Source: Gigaspora rosea | Taxonomy: Eukaryota; Glomeromycota; Glomeromycetes; Diversisporales; Gigasporaceae | Direction: 5' to 3' | Length of the DNA stretch: 64,000 nucleotides | Assembly (NCBI GenBank): GCA_003550325.1 | Contig: QKWP01000212.1 | Span: 326,013-390,012 of the forward strand | In this document: one piece after another, positions 11,376 through 22,560 of the stretch | How positions within the stretch are numbered: position 1 is the stretch's first letter | How the letters are laid out: each line of letters begins with the position of its first letter | Notes under the pieces: generated by a model | What the model saw: only the letters and a program-made list of their open reading frames with translations | Database searches by the model: none | What the model was told of the DNA's origin: nothing | Position numbers and translations under genes: made by a program

Positions 11376-11783
11376 CAGCATAGCGGGTTTTCATTTTGAT
11401 TATTTTGATTAGCTAATTTTTGTAGATCATTTTGGACGTTTCAAAATCTGATTGGCTAATAAAAGACAAGTTCTAATATCCTATGTTTACTCTGTTTAAT
11501 ACATTGTAGTGTTAAAAACTTAGTCGAATAACCCTCTATTCAGAAAAAATATTAAAAAAACTAACTGTAAGTATTATTGTTTAAATCTCTATCTTGAAGT
11601 TTTTTAAAAAATCTAAAGCATATTAACCAAGGTACAATTTACCTTGCTGATTACTGAATTACCTCAACAAATTTGGTTTCATGGCTGAAAATTCCTTTCA
11701 AGTCAAGTGATATATACTTTGTATATTTAACGATACATTTATATGATTGTCCAATCAGAATTAAAGCCCGCTATGCTGGGGTA
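11376..11783. mobile_element. MITE with CAGCATAGCGGG ends
   Basis: CAGCATAGCGGGTTTTCATT near 11377 is the inverted match of the segment ending CCCGCTATGCTG at 11783, over about 30 bp with mismatches. No target duplication was found. The interior is AT-rich and non-coding. It abuts the next inverted-repeat element. Confidence 0.5.
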
Positions 11784-11859
11784 GTTCCATTTACTTATTT
11801 GCGCGGGTAATACAAACCAAAAAAGGAAATTCGATTTGGTAAATAAAACTAGTGCGTGA

Positions 11860-11959
11860 GATAAAATTTAGGGTTAAGGCCTTAACGTTAGAGGCTATAG
11901 GTTAGAGTGGATAAAATTTAGGGTTAAGGCCTTAACGTTAGAGGCTATAGGTTAGAGTG
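11860..11959. repeat. perfect 50-bp tandem duplication
   Basis: Two identical 50-bp units starting GATAAAATTTAGGGTTAAGG lie head to tail (11860-11909 and 11910-11959). Identity suggests a very recent duplication or an assembly effect. Confidence 0.9.
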
Positions 11960-11969
11960 ATGCTTACTA

Positions 11970-12148
11970 CAGTTGAACCTCCCAAACCGGTATGCATGGT
12001 GGACAAGTTTTGTACAGTATCAGTATTGAGGGTTATCGGATTTGAAATCATTACAAACTATTAGATTCATATAACAGAAACCGACTTGGTGGATTAATTT
12101 TTTATCGGATTTGACAGGTAACAGGATCGGTTTTGGGAGATTTAACTG
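11970..12148. mobile_element. pogo/Tc1-type MITE with TA target duplication
   Basis: The left end CAGTTGAACCTCCCAAACCG pairs with the reverse of the right end (CAGTTAAATCTCCCAAAACC). A TA dinucleotide lies outside both ends (11968-11969, 12149-12150). CAGT...-type ends with TA are typical of pogo/Tigger relatives. It is 179 bp long and non-coding. Confidence 0.78.
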
Positions 12149-12352
12149 TATATGTAAATTTCATTCCCGTTTTTAATTAATGCACCAAGATCGATTTAAA
12201 CATTAGTTTTCCATTTTTTCTTTTTTTACGCGTAGTTCGAATTCTTCGTCGTGCTGATCCGGAATAGTCAAAATTTGCACTCTCCGATTAGCTATTTCCT
12301 CTCCAGGAATTTGTATTACTCGCGCTAATAAGTGGATGCGGGTAGTTCGACC

Positions 12353-12690
12353 CCTATTTTGGATAGATGATGTACATCACATATAAAAAATTGACAAACT
12401 TAGTTAATCACCCTTCAAATTTCATAAGATTCTTTGAATGCAGAAAATCTGCAAAATGCTGTCCAGAAATCAAACTGACGGCCTTCTTTATTGTTAAATA
12501 TGTCTAGAAAGCAAAATTTGCCCAACTTTTACACATGAAATTTAGGTACGTCATTGATCCGATATTAAAAATTTTACATGTGATAATTGGGTGACTAGTG
12601 GGTGACTGATAAAGTACAATAAGAAGAAAAATAACGAATAAATAAGCATTCACATTTTTTTTTTAAAAAATACAACTTTATTTAATATTT
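12353..12690. other. non-coding spacer
   Basis: Nothing coding or repetitive could be supported between the inverted-repeat element and the tRNA-headed retroposon. Confidence 0.35.
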
Positions 12691-12699
12691 CATAAATGG

Positions 12700-13042
12700 T
12701 AGACCCGTGGGTCGTCAGCGTAGTGGTTGCACTCCCGGGTCCCCAATCGAAGGTTGGCGGGAGCAAGAACTGTGCCAGGATCAAGTCAACCACGGTCGGA
12801 TGACGCATTAATAAGAACAAGAATTAAGGATCCCCACATCAGGACAATTCCGGTGAGATTCCGGTTGATTAAGACACATCCGGTGAGATTCCGGTTTATT
12901 GACATAATATTTGGACATTTAAAATAAAAAGTAAAACACCCAGCACCTCAGCCCCCAATGTCGGAAATGGGCTGATGGAGAGACTAATATTATTGCCACG
13001 CGGTGTCCTGAGGCGATCATTCCAATAGGGTTAAAAAAAAAT
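12700..13042 (+). mobile_element. probable tRNA-derived retroposon (SINE-like)
   Basis: This is a GC-richer block in AT-rich DNA. CAGCGTAGTGG (12716-12726) matches the Pol III box A consensus TRGCNNARYGG at 10 of 11 positions, and a weak box-B-like AATCGAAGG follows about 25 bp later. A CCGGTGAGATTCCGGTT phrase occurs twice in tandem near 12850-12895. The block ends in an A-run just before the N-containing join, so the tail and target duplication cannot be judged. Confidence 0.5.
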
Positions 13043-13119
13043 TTTCAAAAATGCTAAAGTGTTGCAATCACACTATGAAGTCTTTAAAAAGCGAAAATTA
13101 TAAGCAAATATAAAATTAN

Positions 13120-13165
<46 letters not shown>

Positions 13166-13250
13166 CAAAATTGCTAAAGTGTTGCAATCACACTATGAAG
13201 TCTATAAAAACGAAAAATTATAAGCAAATATAAAATTAACAAAATATAAA
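13040..13250. other. N-marked duplicated overlap, likely contig join
   Basis: A single N at 13119 is followed by an A-run of about 40. The sequence TGCTAAAGTGTTGCAATCAC and what follows it, to TATAAAATTA, appears once before and once after the run with only small differences. This looks like two contig ends joined without merging their overlap, at the poly-A tail of the retroposon. Confidence 0.75.
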
Positions 13251-13370
13251 AGAAAAAAAAAGAATTATTGACGACAATATACTAAAAAGGAATAAATCAT
13301 CTACAAATTGTAATTCCCAACCATAATCCATAAGTATTGGATAAAAATTAATGTTTAAAGGCATTAATTT

Positions 13371-14040
13371 TTATGGAAAAGTTAACCAAGCAGCACCATA
13401 AGCTTGTACTTTGGTATCGGAGCCTCCATCAAAACAGAAGTTGATATTTTCTCCATTATAACTATCAATAGCTATGGTGTAATTGTTCACACTTTGATTA
13501 GAATAAAATATATTATCTTTATAACCTATATACTGATAATTTACTTGTATTGGATTCATATTTGTTGCATATGTCATCATTGAAACCACTAAACTCATTG
13601 GTTGAAAAACGCTGTAACTATGTCCTGTACAACTATCTTTGTCAGGTTGTTTAAAATTATCGAATGGCACACCACAATTTTTTAATACAAAAAGCATGTG
13701 GGGTTTCTGGAAATTCAGTACGGTCTATACAAATTTCATCAGCTTCACAAGTATAGTCCGTATCAAAAGGGTGATCTGGGTCATCATCTCTTATACAATT
13801 TATCAACATTAAGTTTGGTTCATCTAAGGAGCATTGGGAAGCTAAGTATGTAGGGTATTCTTCAGGACATCGCTCTTCAAATGGTATGTCTGCTCGCTTG
13901 ATTAAGGTATTTTGTTGAGAACACACTAAGGTTCCATCGCTACCTCTTCGAGGAACTAGAGAAGCACCTAAAACTACGGTTGCAATTGCAACTAAAAAGA
14001 AAGTGTGTAACTTAAATAGTTGAGTTAAAAATATTCTCAT
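13371..14040 (-). CDS. secreted cysteine-rich protein
   Basis: I take the start at 14040 because MRIFLTQLFKLHTFFLVAIA and the hydrophobic run after it make a clean signal peptide; an ATG at 14058 adds six polar residues. After the signal comes VPRRGSDGTLVC, then IKR|AD, a Kex2-like cleavage site. About six Cys follow up to FCIK, and the C-terminal half has NCGVPF, SCTG and NFCFDGG. The two halves are in different frames: the shift is in an A-run (T-run on the plus strand, 13678-13683), and one A fewer would give a single protein of about 225 residues. So the gene is either a recent pseudogene or has an assembly homopolymer error. The family is not named. It is the best candidate for a host gene in the window and could act outside the cell, for example at a symbiotic interface, but that is inference only. 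Confidence 0.7.
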
Positions 14041-14058
14041 TATTCTTTCTGAAGACAA

Positions 14059-14744
14059 AGGAAAAGAAATGTAAAACTAAAAGTGCTTTAAATTATTCTG
14101 AGAATATTTATACACTTTATCAAGCTATTATGACAAATTAATTTCTTTTTTTCATTAATAAGTTCAAAAAAGTATTTAATACTTAATCAACATTCTAATT
14201 CTCGAAGGATATTACCAGTGGCAAGTAATACAATCGGAAATTACTATGAACTAATGAAGTGATCCGGATCATACGGATTAGGTAGTGATGGAAACTATCC
14301 ATACTGCAATTCTCAGTTGGAAAATAGTTAACTATTAAAGCCATACGGATTATAGTTAACTATTGCAAACAAGTTTTTTTGGGCATACTGTACATTAGGT
14401 AATTATTAAAGATGTTCACAATTAACAAAATGAATTAAGGCTTAGCTTATAAGTTTTAGATGCGTCTAGCATCACCCGGTGTAAAACTTGTCTACATTTA
14501 ATGTATTTTAAATAATACATGAGTTTAATATTTCGTTTGTTTATTATATTTATTTAATAGGTCGATATAAATCAATTACACTTTAAACTTATACTGGCTT
14601 TAGTTTTTCGTAAGTATATAAGAATTATTATTATATAATATATATGAATACATACTTGTACAGTAAGAACTTATTTTATTTTTCTATTACATACTTTACA
14701 CAGTACGGAATACAATAAGAAAAGCGCAAGTTGAACGCTGTGTG
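14059..14744. other. 5' region of the secreted-protein gene and spacer
   Basis: The minus-strand promoter of the secreted-protein gene must lie here. An AT-rich GAATATTTATACAC stretch near 14102-14115 could serve as a TATA-like element, but it is not distinctive. Repeated AGTTAACTATT words occur at 14327-14370. No gene is seen. Confidence 0.3.
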
Positions 14745-15851
14745 TAGAGATGGGCACCATGCGCGTGAATGCATGCATGCATACGTGCGTGCATGGTCTA
14801 AGCAATTTTATACTAATATGCCCATACAAAATTAGTTAAAATCCAAATATTATAAATCTTTCTAACGTTTGATTAAGTAGGTTTTTTCGGAATTACAGAA
14901 TATCAGTATGGTATGGGTGAGCTGAACGGTCTGGTATTAGTGTAAAAATACAAATTCTAAAAAACCAAACCTTAATAATATAAAACCAAAACAGTATGGT
15001 AGGATTTTAAATAGGTATTTTTCACCCCTGTAACATACTGACTGATCTATTTAATATTATATGTAACAGAATTATATGGTACGGAATAAGGGTATTTTAC
15101 ACCCCACTTGATTATCCATACAATCTTATCTTAAAATCTGTGCCATACCGGCACCATATTGATCTGCTGCAATTCCCATACTATACAACAGAATGGTACG
15201 GATGACCAGAATTAAAATAGCGTCATACAGTTCAGATTTGAACAAATTTAATAATTTGATTATACTGGTCTTCTTAGTTTATTAAGGTAATCAAAAACGT
15301 GATGATTGGTTATATATTTTGTTACAAGCTTAACCCATTTGTATAGATGCTAATACTTATACGAACTGTTATGGTACGTATAGTAAATTTGGTTAATTCT
15401 TTCAAAAATGGAATAGAGCATATTATTTATGTACGTACGTACGTTCAATATTCTTGATTTGATGTATCGATATACATTAAACAAAAATAAAAAAACCACA
15501 CAATCACTGGTAAATTTATTTGTAGTTCATAATATATCATCTTGAAACTGTTATAAAATCATTTAAACATAATCGATCAAATTTCATTGTGGTACATCAG
15601 CATGCCCAGGCATCATTTTATAATATTATGAAATAAAGAATCGTAATGATCTCGAGAACCATGATGGGTTTTAATAATTTTAGACTTACTTGAATCGTCT
15701 TATTGAGACGTTCATTTGACAGTAAAATTATCAAAAATGGACCAGTGAATCAAAGTATTTACTATTAAATATTGTATATATTTTAAACTGTGTTGTGTAT
15801 AGCATGCATGCGCATGCATAGTGCAGAAAAATGCCATTTTGCCCATCTATA
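14745..15851. mobile_element. hAT-like non-autonomous element, 8-bp target duplication (7/8)
   Basis: The left end TAGAGATGGGCA (14745) pairs with the right end TGCCCATCTATA (15851), 11 of 12 positions. GCTGTGTG lies outside on the left (14737-14744) and GCTATGTG outside on the right (15852-15859). Both subterminal regions are rich in GCATGCATGC, and the interior has many GTATGGTA words, typical of hAT transposase-binding repeats. About 1.1 kb, non-coding. Confidence 0.78.
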
Positions 15852-16606
15852 GCTATGTGATAAAAGGATTATTCTATACTATTATTGTTCTTGAATTTAC
15901 TTCAATTCTGAATCGAAACGTGTTCTTTCTCGATTTTCACAGATCATGAGACCATAGAATAGTTACTTATTAATATTACATTTTTATTTTCAATGATCTT
16001 TTTCATTGACATTTATAAAAAAAATTCTTTTATTGTTTCATCATTTTTTTTATACACTTTATTGAGCAAAGATATTCGTAAAATTCATTATAATGAATGT
16101 CTAAATACTAAAAGTTCTGATCTTCAGTATAACCTGAAATTCAAGCTAATCTTTTAAGGTTCTTTATATTGGGTAACAGAAGAACTGCTCATGCCTAAAC
16201 AAGATAGGAATAACTTGGGGATGCAAATTTGTTATATCAAAAATTTTATGAAATAATCTGTGCCATCACCAAACTGAGCATGATGGTCATGAAAAAACCT
16301 AGAAAAGATAAATTTATTTTTTTTTAAAAAAAAATTTAGTAATTATCTTCTTATTAGATTCGGGTTAGACAAGACACCCAACAGATTCCTGCTGTTGCTG
16401 AAAAACAAATGTGGATGTGTTATATGTGAGAAATGCAAAAATTATTATTATATTGTTAAAATATATATGAATATTTGAATGTATTCTTTTAATATATGAA
16501 AGTTAGCATTTAATATTTAGTAATTCATTTTTATTCACGTTTATTTATTTATTTATTTTTTTAAATTTTTTTATTTTATTATTATTATTATTATTTTCGC
16601 TTTTTT
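15852..16606. other. AT-rich spacer without visible gene
   Basis: No supported gene or repeat. It ends in a TTATTATTATT simple repeat at 16575-16596, just outside the retroposon target duplication. Confidence 0.35.
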
Positions 16607-16620
16607 ATTAATTGATAAAT

Positions 16621-16700
16621 AGAGGGTGTGACGACTTAGAGAAGTTGGTAAGTTGTTACGCCAAGTGGCAGGTCTAGGGTTCAAATCCCACTGGCAACGC
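16621..16700 (+). promoter_or_regulatory. tRNA-like head with Pol III boxes A and B
   Basis: Box A (16637-16648) and box B (16678-16688) lie 30 bp apart. The region does not fold into a full, functional tRNA by eye, so it is read as the internal promoter of the retroposon and not as a tRNA gene. Confidence 0.75.
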
Positions 16701-17648
16701 TTTTGAAAAATAAGACCTGTGTTCCGGTTAACCATTTCCTGTCGATCAGTTGGGTACATCACCTGTAGACCTTGGTAACCATATCGAATGGGAGCTTTAG
16801 AGCGAAGTTGTGCCTCATGACACAGATAAATCCAAGGAACTAGGGAAACAGAAACCCATATGGCAAGACCTGTTAAGGAAGTAGCAAAGATCTTTGATGG
16901 TGCTACCAAAACCGGAATATTGTACTAGAGCCAAAGAACCGGACGTCGACCTCAGGGACAAGGTCTACCAACCTGGCCGCCAGATCAGGTACCAGAGGAA
17001 AAGGACCTATGTTATAGAAGTAGGTAGCAGGGTGAGAAAAACTATAATAGCACCTAATGCCAGGTAGATCAACTCTTCATGCCCAACTGGATCGGAAGTC
17101 TGGGATGTATTGATGAAAGGCCGATAGGAAAGTGATGGTTGGTACTGGGGTTGGAGCGAACCTTACAAGGGCAGAAGTAGGTAATGGTAGCGGTTAGGTA
17201 TCCACTAACTGCAAGTTGCTTACCTCAGTGAGTGCGTAAGTTACCGAAGTATAGATAAAACCTGTGTGGGACAGCGACTGCTCTACCAAAGTGTACCGCA
17301 AGGATAAATTAGTCCTAAGGGAATATAGTTAGCTTCCGGAACTGTTTTCGACTAACTAATGTATCGGAGGGCTGTACTAGTAATCACAAGTAGGATTGAC
17401 ATGTGAAGCTTAGACCAGAGGGTTTAAATAGGCAATTCCCTAGTCGGGTTGTAGGTATGGCAACTAGTGTAGAACCTTCGGGCGGACTACTTCAATTAGA
17501 CAACAAAAAGTTGCACATGTGGCTAGTTGTACTCTCATCCAATATAACAATTGTGGGGCTGCCCAAAGAGGCGCCCTTGATCCACAGGCTTGATTAAATA
17601 AACTCTCACCCAGAGCGGGAACTTTGACATAAAAAAAAAAGAAAAAAA
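16621..17648 (+). mobile_element. long tRNA-headed SINE/retroposon with 14-bp target duplication
   Basis: The 5' head has box A TAGAGAAGTTGG (16637-16648) and a perfect box B GGTTCAAATCC (16678-16688). These are internal Pol III promoter elements in the spacing of a tRNA. The roughly 1-kb body is far less AT-rich than its surroundings and has no long frame. It ends in an A-rich tail (17630-17648). The 14-mer ATTAATTGATAAAT stands exactly outside both ends (16607-16620, 17649-17662), proof of target-primed insertion. A length near 1 kb is unusual for a SINE; the 3' part may be borrowed from a LINE partner. The intact duplication indicates a fairly young insertion. Confidence 0.88.
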
Positions 17649-17803
17649 ATTAATTGATAAATGGATAGTGGTTCTAAAATAACAAAATGATATTTCATGA
17701 TTCACGAATAACACATGCCAATTGAGAATCAACATAAATTTAGAAATGATGTAAACTTTATAATAAAAAGGAGTTTCAGAATTAAAGAGATGTACAAATC
17801 TTA

Positions 17804-18121
17804 CCGTATGTGCCCGAAATTAAGCTACCTTTTTTGGACAAAAAATTACATAAAAAATCATAAAGTAGCTTATTTTCGAAATATAGTGTTTTTTGGAAAA
17901 ATTGAAAAACGTACTAATAAAAAGTTATTCAAATGATACCTAATTTTTACTGTAGGTGTATTTTGATGTGCTGAACAACTTTACTTAATCACTTTTTGAA
18001 GTTTACTTAGTAGAAAAAAATGTTTTATATGTAGCAACTGCTAACGAATTTTTTAAGATTTTTAAAAAAAATCAGGAAGGTAGCTTATTTTAGGTAGTAG
18101 CTTATTTTCGGACATATACGG
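17804..18121. mobile_element. mariner-type MITE (CCGTATATGTCCG ends) with TA duplication
   Basis: The left end CCGTATGTGCCCGAAATTAA pairs with the reverse of the right end (CCGTATATGTCCGAAAATAA), with TA outside each (17802-17803, 18122-18123). About 318 bp, with no transposase. The CCGTATWTGYCCG terminus is of the Tc1/mariner kind. Confidence 0.78.
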
Positions 18122-18123
18122 TA

Positions 18124-18985
18124 ATTATTTTTTTAAAAAAATTTGAATACACTTATTTATATGATCTTCATTATTATAAATTATTTTATTGTTAATCAAT
18201 ACTGCTTCTAATATCGTTTTATTATTATTAAATAGTTTGCTAATCTGAATAATAAAAAATTTTACTTATTTCGTCAAATGAGTCTCTAAACACTTTCATT
18301 TTATTTGAACAAAATTTTTGCTAAAAGAAATTAAAAATCTCCAATAACAAAAAGAGCAATAATCGCTAAAATTAAAGAGCAAATAACTGATTTCAAAATT
18401 TTGATGCACAAATAAGATTTTTTAAACTCTTATTATTTTCGAAATATGTCTAGATTTCTTTGTCTGGCCACTAATGACACTTGACGAATACGTAAATTAG
18501 AATAGTAAAATGTACAAAATACAAACTTCATACTTAAATTATTTTTTTATACTGTATTAACAATCTAGAGTTATTTTATTTAATTGATGCATTATAATAT
18601 AAACATCTTATCCCAATATAACTATAACTTTAATTTGAATTTGTTAAAGGTTACAATCAGTGTTTAAAATTCAATGTTCTCAGTGTTCTTAGAGAACATT
18701 ATACAATTTTTGGGAACATAAATTTTTAAAATATGTTCTCTATTTGAGAACATTTAATAAATTCTTTTAATATTAAAAAAATTTAATTTTCCTATATAAA
18801 GAACATTAAAATTTTACAAAGAACATAAAGAAATTAAAAATGATCTTTTTGAGAACATAAAACCAAATTTAAATTTTTTTAAACTTTGTTACAACCTATC
18901 AGATAAAGGGTTATCCCAGTACAAGCACTAACACCAATAAAATAATCACAAGTATGGTATTATAATAATTAGCACATTTCACTAA
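18124..18985. repeat. AT-rich stretch with a cluster of GAGAACAT / ATGTTCTC words
   Basis: Between about 18665 and 18865 the words AGAACAT and ATGTTCT occur about eight times in both orientations, making several short stem-loops. No element boundary could be fixed and no gene is seen. Confidence 0.4.
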
Positions 18986-19138
18986 GGGGCATGCCATTTA
19001 TTACTATTATTTTTACTTAGTAGCCACCTCTACCCATGTATAGTGTAATTATATTATCTAATTCTGATTGATTAATATAATATATAGACGTGATTACTAC
19101 CTCTAACCATGTATCCATGGTAATAAATAGCATGCCCC
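18986..19138. mobile_element. PIF/Harbinger-type MITE with TAA target duplication
   Basis: The left end GGGGCATGCCATTTATTACT pairs with the reverse of the right end (GGGGCATGCTATTTATTACC). TAA stands outside both ends (18983-18985, 19139-19141). A 3-bp TWA duplication with GG-rich ends is the PIF/Harbinger pattern. Only 153 bp long, non-coding. Confidence 0.78.
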
Positions 19139-19489
19139 TAAATAGGAAATATTATGTTGAATTTTCTGATTGGTTGATAGCATAACAGAAGGACATTTGT
19201 GCTTTAATATAATAGACTAGATCAAAAGGCCCAGGTATTGCCACAGGCTAGAGGTTTTATTGTTTTTTATCTTAGTTTTTAATTGTTTTTATATTAAAAT
19301 TTTAATAATTTTTAGTATATATAGAATTCTAATATTTTTTTTTTAAATGTTAAGGTGAGATCTTGCTTTTATCTTAATTAAATTTAATAGAAACTTTTTA
19401 AAATACTGAAAGAAATTTTATTTTTTTAAATCTAATGCTAAGAATAAAAACTCAAACATATATCTAAGTAAATCTATACTTAATACTTA

Positions 19490-21400
19490 TCTGCGGTCTA
19501 AACCTACCAGAGTGGCCAAGGCTCATCTAGATTTGTGTATATTTAAGAATATCAGATGAAGGTGTAGAAAATTTGATCTATTTATACAACCAAGTTTCAA
19601 TTTTTTGTAGTGAAATATCAAAAATGTGATTATAATTATCTTGTATATTTTGAAAATTGGATATAGGAAATGTATTAAAGAGAGAAAGTGAAGTTTGAAA
19701 GTATATTGCTTGATTTTGAGATCTAGTAATGCATTATAGAATCAAATATTTGTATAAATTTGCTAATTGATATGAAGTTAGAGTGAAATAGTAAGAGAAC
19801 AGGCAGATTTAGAAGATATAGTAAGTTCATATAGAGTAGAGATAATATCCAAAGGTATCAAACAGATAAAGTAGAAAGCAAAAAAGGTTGGTTGGAAAGT
19901 TGATGAATTTGAAACTATTCAAGTTCATAATTTGAGTATATAGATTCTTAGCAGCTAAATTAGAGATTTCAAGTTTGTTAGAACTTAGTATATGAGCTAA
20001 AGAGTCTTTTATAAGTTTAAATAAGGGTTCAGAGGTAAGACAGATAATCCAGTATAAGGGTTTATTTGCTTGCTAGCAGAGGTGACAGGTATTAGAGTAA
20101 AATGAATTTTCAATAAAGAATATGTAGAGCAGGAAAATCATCTAAAAGTATTTTAATTCTAAAAGATTTGAGTGTTGAAAAGTGAAAACTATGTGAAAAG
20201 TTTGAAATTTTTTGGTTATTATTAATATATAACCAGATAGCATTCTAGTGAATATATTGTGATATTTGTAGGCATTGTTGAAAATGATTTTAAGAGAACC
20301 AAAGAGCAAGTATATGTGCATAGCATATAGTTTTAACACAGTGACAGATAGAAAGTTCAATAGAAAAATTATCAATAGAGAGAGTAAAATTGTAATTGTA
20401 ACTATTCTGTGAATCAAAAAGGAGATATAGAGCAGTTTGATGATAGTGAGCTAGTTGATTAGCTTTGTTATTGAATTTATTATCTTGGTGTTATAAAAAG
20501 TAATATTAAGATTGTATGATCTAATAAAGTTAGTAAAATATTCCAAATAGGCCAATAAGGTATTAAAGGTTTAAAGAGAGGCATAGTATGAATTAAGCTA
20601 TTGTATTTGGATATTACAGATTGGGAATCTGTAAAGATTTGTATAGAACAGTTTTCAGAAGCAGTACTAATGCTAATAGGACCACTACTAGCTTAGCTTT
20701 AAAAGAACATGGCCAAAATTTGATTTGTGATTAAAAAGTATGTAAAATGTTCTGGTTATATAATTGTATCCAGCCAATTTCCATAGAGCACTGAGAGTTG
20801 CCCAGATCAATAACAGATCCATCAGTATAAAATGTTAATTATGTTAGATAACTATTGTAATAGCAAATAGATTGCAAAGTATCAAGTACAAGGCTAGAGT
20901 GAAAGAAAGAAGGTATTTTACTGTGGGTATAAGAAAATTTGGTAATATTGGAATACTTGTTGGATTTCTTGCTGCAGTTGAAAAAATAAGATCAAGATAA
21001 TTAGCATTTAGGTTTACAGATTTGTCAGGATTAAGTCTTCCAAAAAATTTGGTAGCATGGCATGTTGGAATAAAAATAGTATATTTGTTTGCAATAATAT
21101 TGAAATTGTGAGAACAGTTTGAGCATGGAGATGTAATAATAGGTGGTGTTGGGTATAATCATGTAAATTGTGGCTGGATATTGCACTGCCAATGTGTAAT
21201 AAAAGTATAATCTGAAGAACTAGATTGGCGATGTGCTTTGCCAATAACTATTTGATTATCAAATAAAGTAATAAGTCAAGGTTTGGTGTATTTAGAGAAG
21301 TGTTCAGTAGTATAGCTATAGTAGTTGGTTTGCAGTAAATTGAAATGTAAGTAAATAGTACATTCATATGTGGCCTTTGCAGTAGAAAGGGCCCATACTA
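19490..21400 (-). pseudogene. 3' half of a LINE: zinc-knuckle region, RNase H and C-terminal region
   Basis: Reading the minus strand from 21400 downwards gives, in broken frames, a Cys/His-like stretch (PCSNCSHNF, IFIPTCHATKF), then an RNase H domain with YTDGSVIDLGNSQCSMEIGW, a degraded WP(C/S)..KA.L segment and FTDSQSV-like remnants. The C-terminal region follows (YWIICLTSEPLFKLIKDSLA, SSNKLEISNLAAKNLY). The 3' untranslated end lies near 19490-19540 and a T-rich stretch follows below it. The endonuclease and nearly all of the reverse transcriptase are missing, as expected for 5' truncation. Stops and frame changes are numerous, so it is old and dead. Confidence 0.65.
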
Positions 21401-22486
21401 CCCCAAAAACCAAATTTAAGTTTTTGGTATATTCAAATAAATTTTGATACAGGCTACATTTTTCAATTATAAATAAAAACCTGATAATAATGACTTTTAA
21501 AAAAAGTTACATGAGATAATCACAGTCTAAAAATAGTAAAGAGAAGCAAAAAATTAATCGATATCTAAAACTAAATGGCCAATAAAATTTCTGTCTCCAG
21601 GTAATAATATTAACTGGTAAAAAAAAACACTCAATATAAGAAAGCTATTAATAACTTCTCAATATAGAGAAGTTTTGTTAGGAACCTGAACACCTTTCTT
21701 AAATGCAAATTTACTTGTAAAGCACTAAATCGTCTAAAGACAAAGGGACTGTATTTAGTAAACAAAATCTCTTCTTATTATCTGAATCACTACATTTTTG
21801 AGTTTTACATTTTTGTAGTGTTTGATCTACTTATTATAGATTTTGGTCAAACATAAAGACTCAGTATTAGCAGTATAATAGAACTTGACGTTTACTGATT
21901 TAACAAAGTTTTTGCATGTAGTATAAGTAAGTAACTTCACTTTGATTTTAAAGTTTTTTTTTAAACAAAAGAATGAAGAACTTAAGGGTAGGGTAAATAT
22001 AAATCATTTCTAATAGTAATACGTTGTAATCATATAAAATTATGTGATTAACCAATCAGGATTGTAAACAACGTGATTTGACCAATAAGGATTAGCAATT
22101 TATTGTGCTACCTAAGTAAATTTAGGTCCACTTAAGTTTTTTTATTAATATATGAAGGTGGATTTTTTCAAATATTATGAGTCCTAGAATTTTATGATTA
22201 TAAAAATAAGGGCTCATTCTACGTGATACCAAATTTTTGTTAAAATTGGTCATGGTTCTAAAAAATTTTATTAGGGGCATGTGTTTAATTTCTATATAAA
22301 ATTTTATAGTACCATGTAGATCATATAAAAATTGATCTATGTTCACCTTATCCTTAAAGTATTGCAATTTTGTAGTTAGATTTGGATCCTATTTTACGAT
22401 AAGTACAAGTTCTTTTTTATTTGATTTTTTTTTACGATAACTATTTTTTTTTTATATATAAGCTTAGATTTTATTATAAGGTGTTA
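21401..22486. other. AT-rich spacer without supported gene
   Basis: No recognisable gene. An 81-codon minus-strand frame at 22122-22367 has AT-driven composition and no domain, so I do not call it. Confidence 0.35.
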
Positions 22487-22560
22487 TTTTATAGTGACCT
22501 GTCGCTATAGCAACCTGTGATCGACCAATCAAAATTGGTCACGTGAGTCCGTACAAAAAA
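22487..22560. repeat. unpaired end of the ATAGCGACC transposon family
   Basis: TATAGTGACCTGTCGCTATA, then GCAACC and a GACCAATCA word, match the end of the 5071-6752 element. No partner end was found to the right, so it is a truncated or solo end. Confidence 0.55.

Larger units (their letters stand above)
11784..12352. mobile_element. inverted-repeat element containing a nested MITE
   Basis: GGGTAGTTCC...ACTTATTTGCGCGGGTAATA at the left pairs with the reverse of the right end (ACTTATTAGCGCGAGTAATA then ACAAA), about 40 bp imperfect. A 50-bp tandem duplication and a pogo-type MITE lie inside. No coding capacity and no confirmed target duplication. Confidence 0.45.

Noticed and set aside
11142-11399. 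overlapping frames on both strands near 11.2-11.4 kb
   Set aside because: They lie in the arm of the Mutator-like element and mirror each other.
16621-16700. tRNA gene
   Set aside because: Boxes A and B are present but there is no full cloverleaf, and a 1-kb retroposon with a target duplication follows directly.
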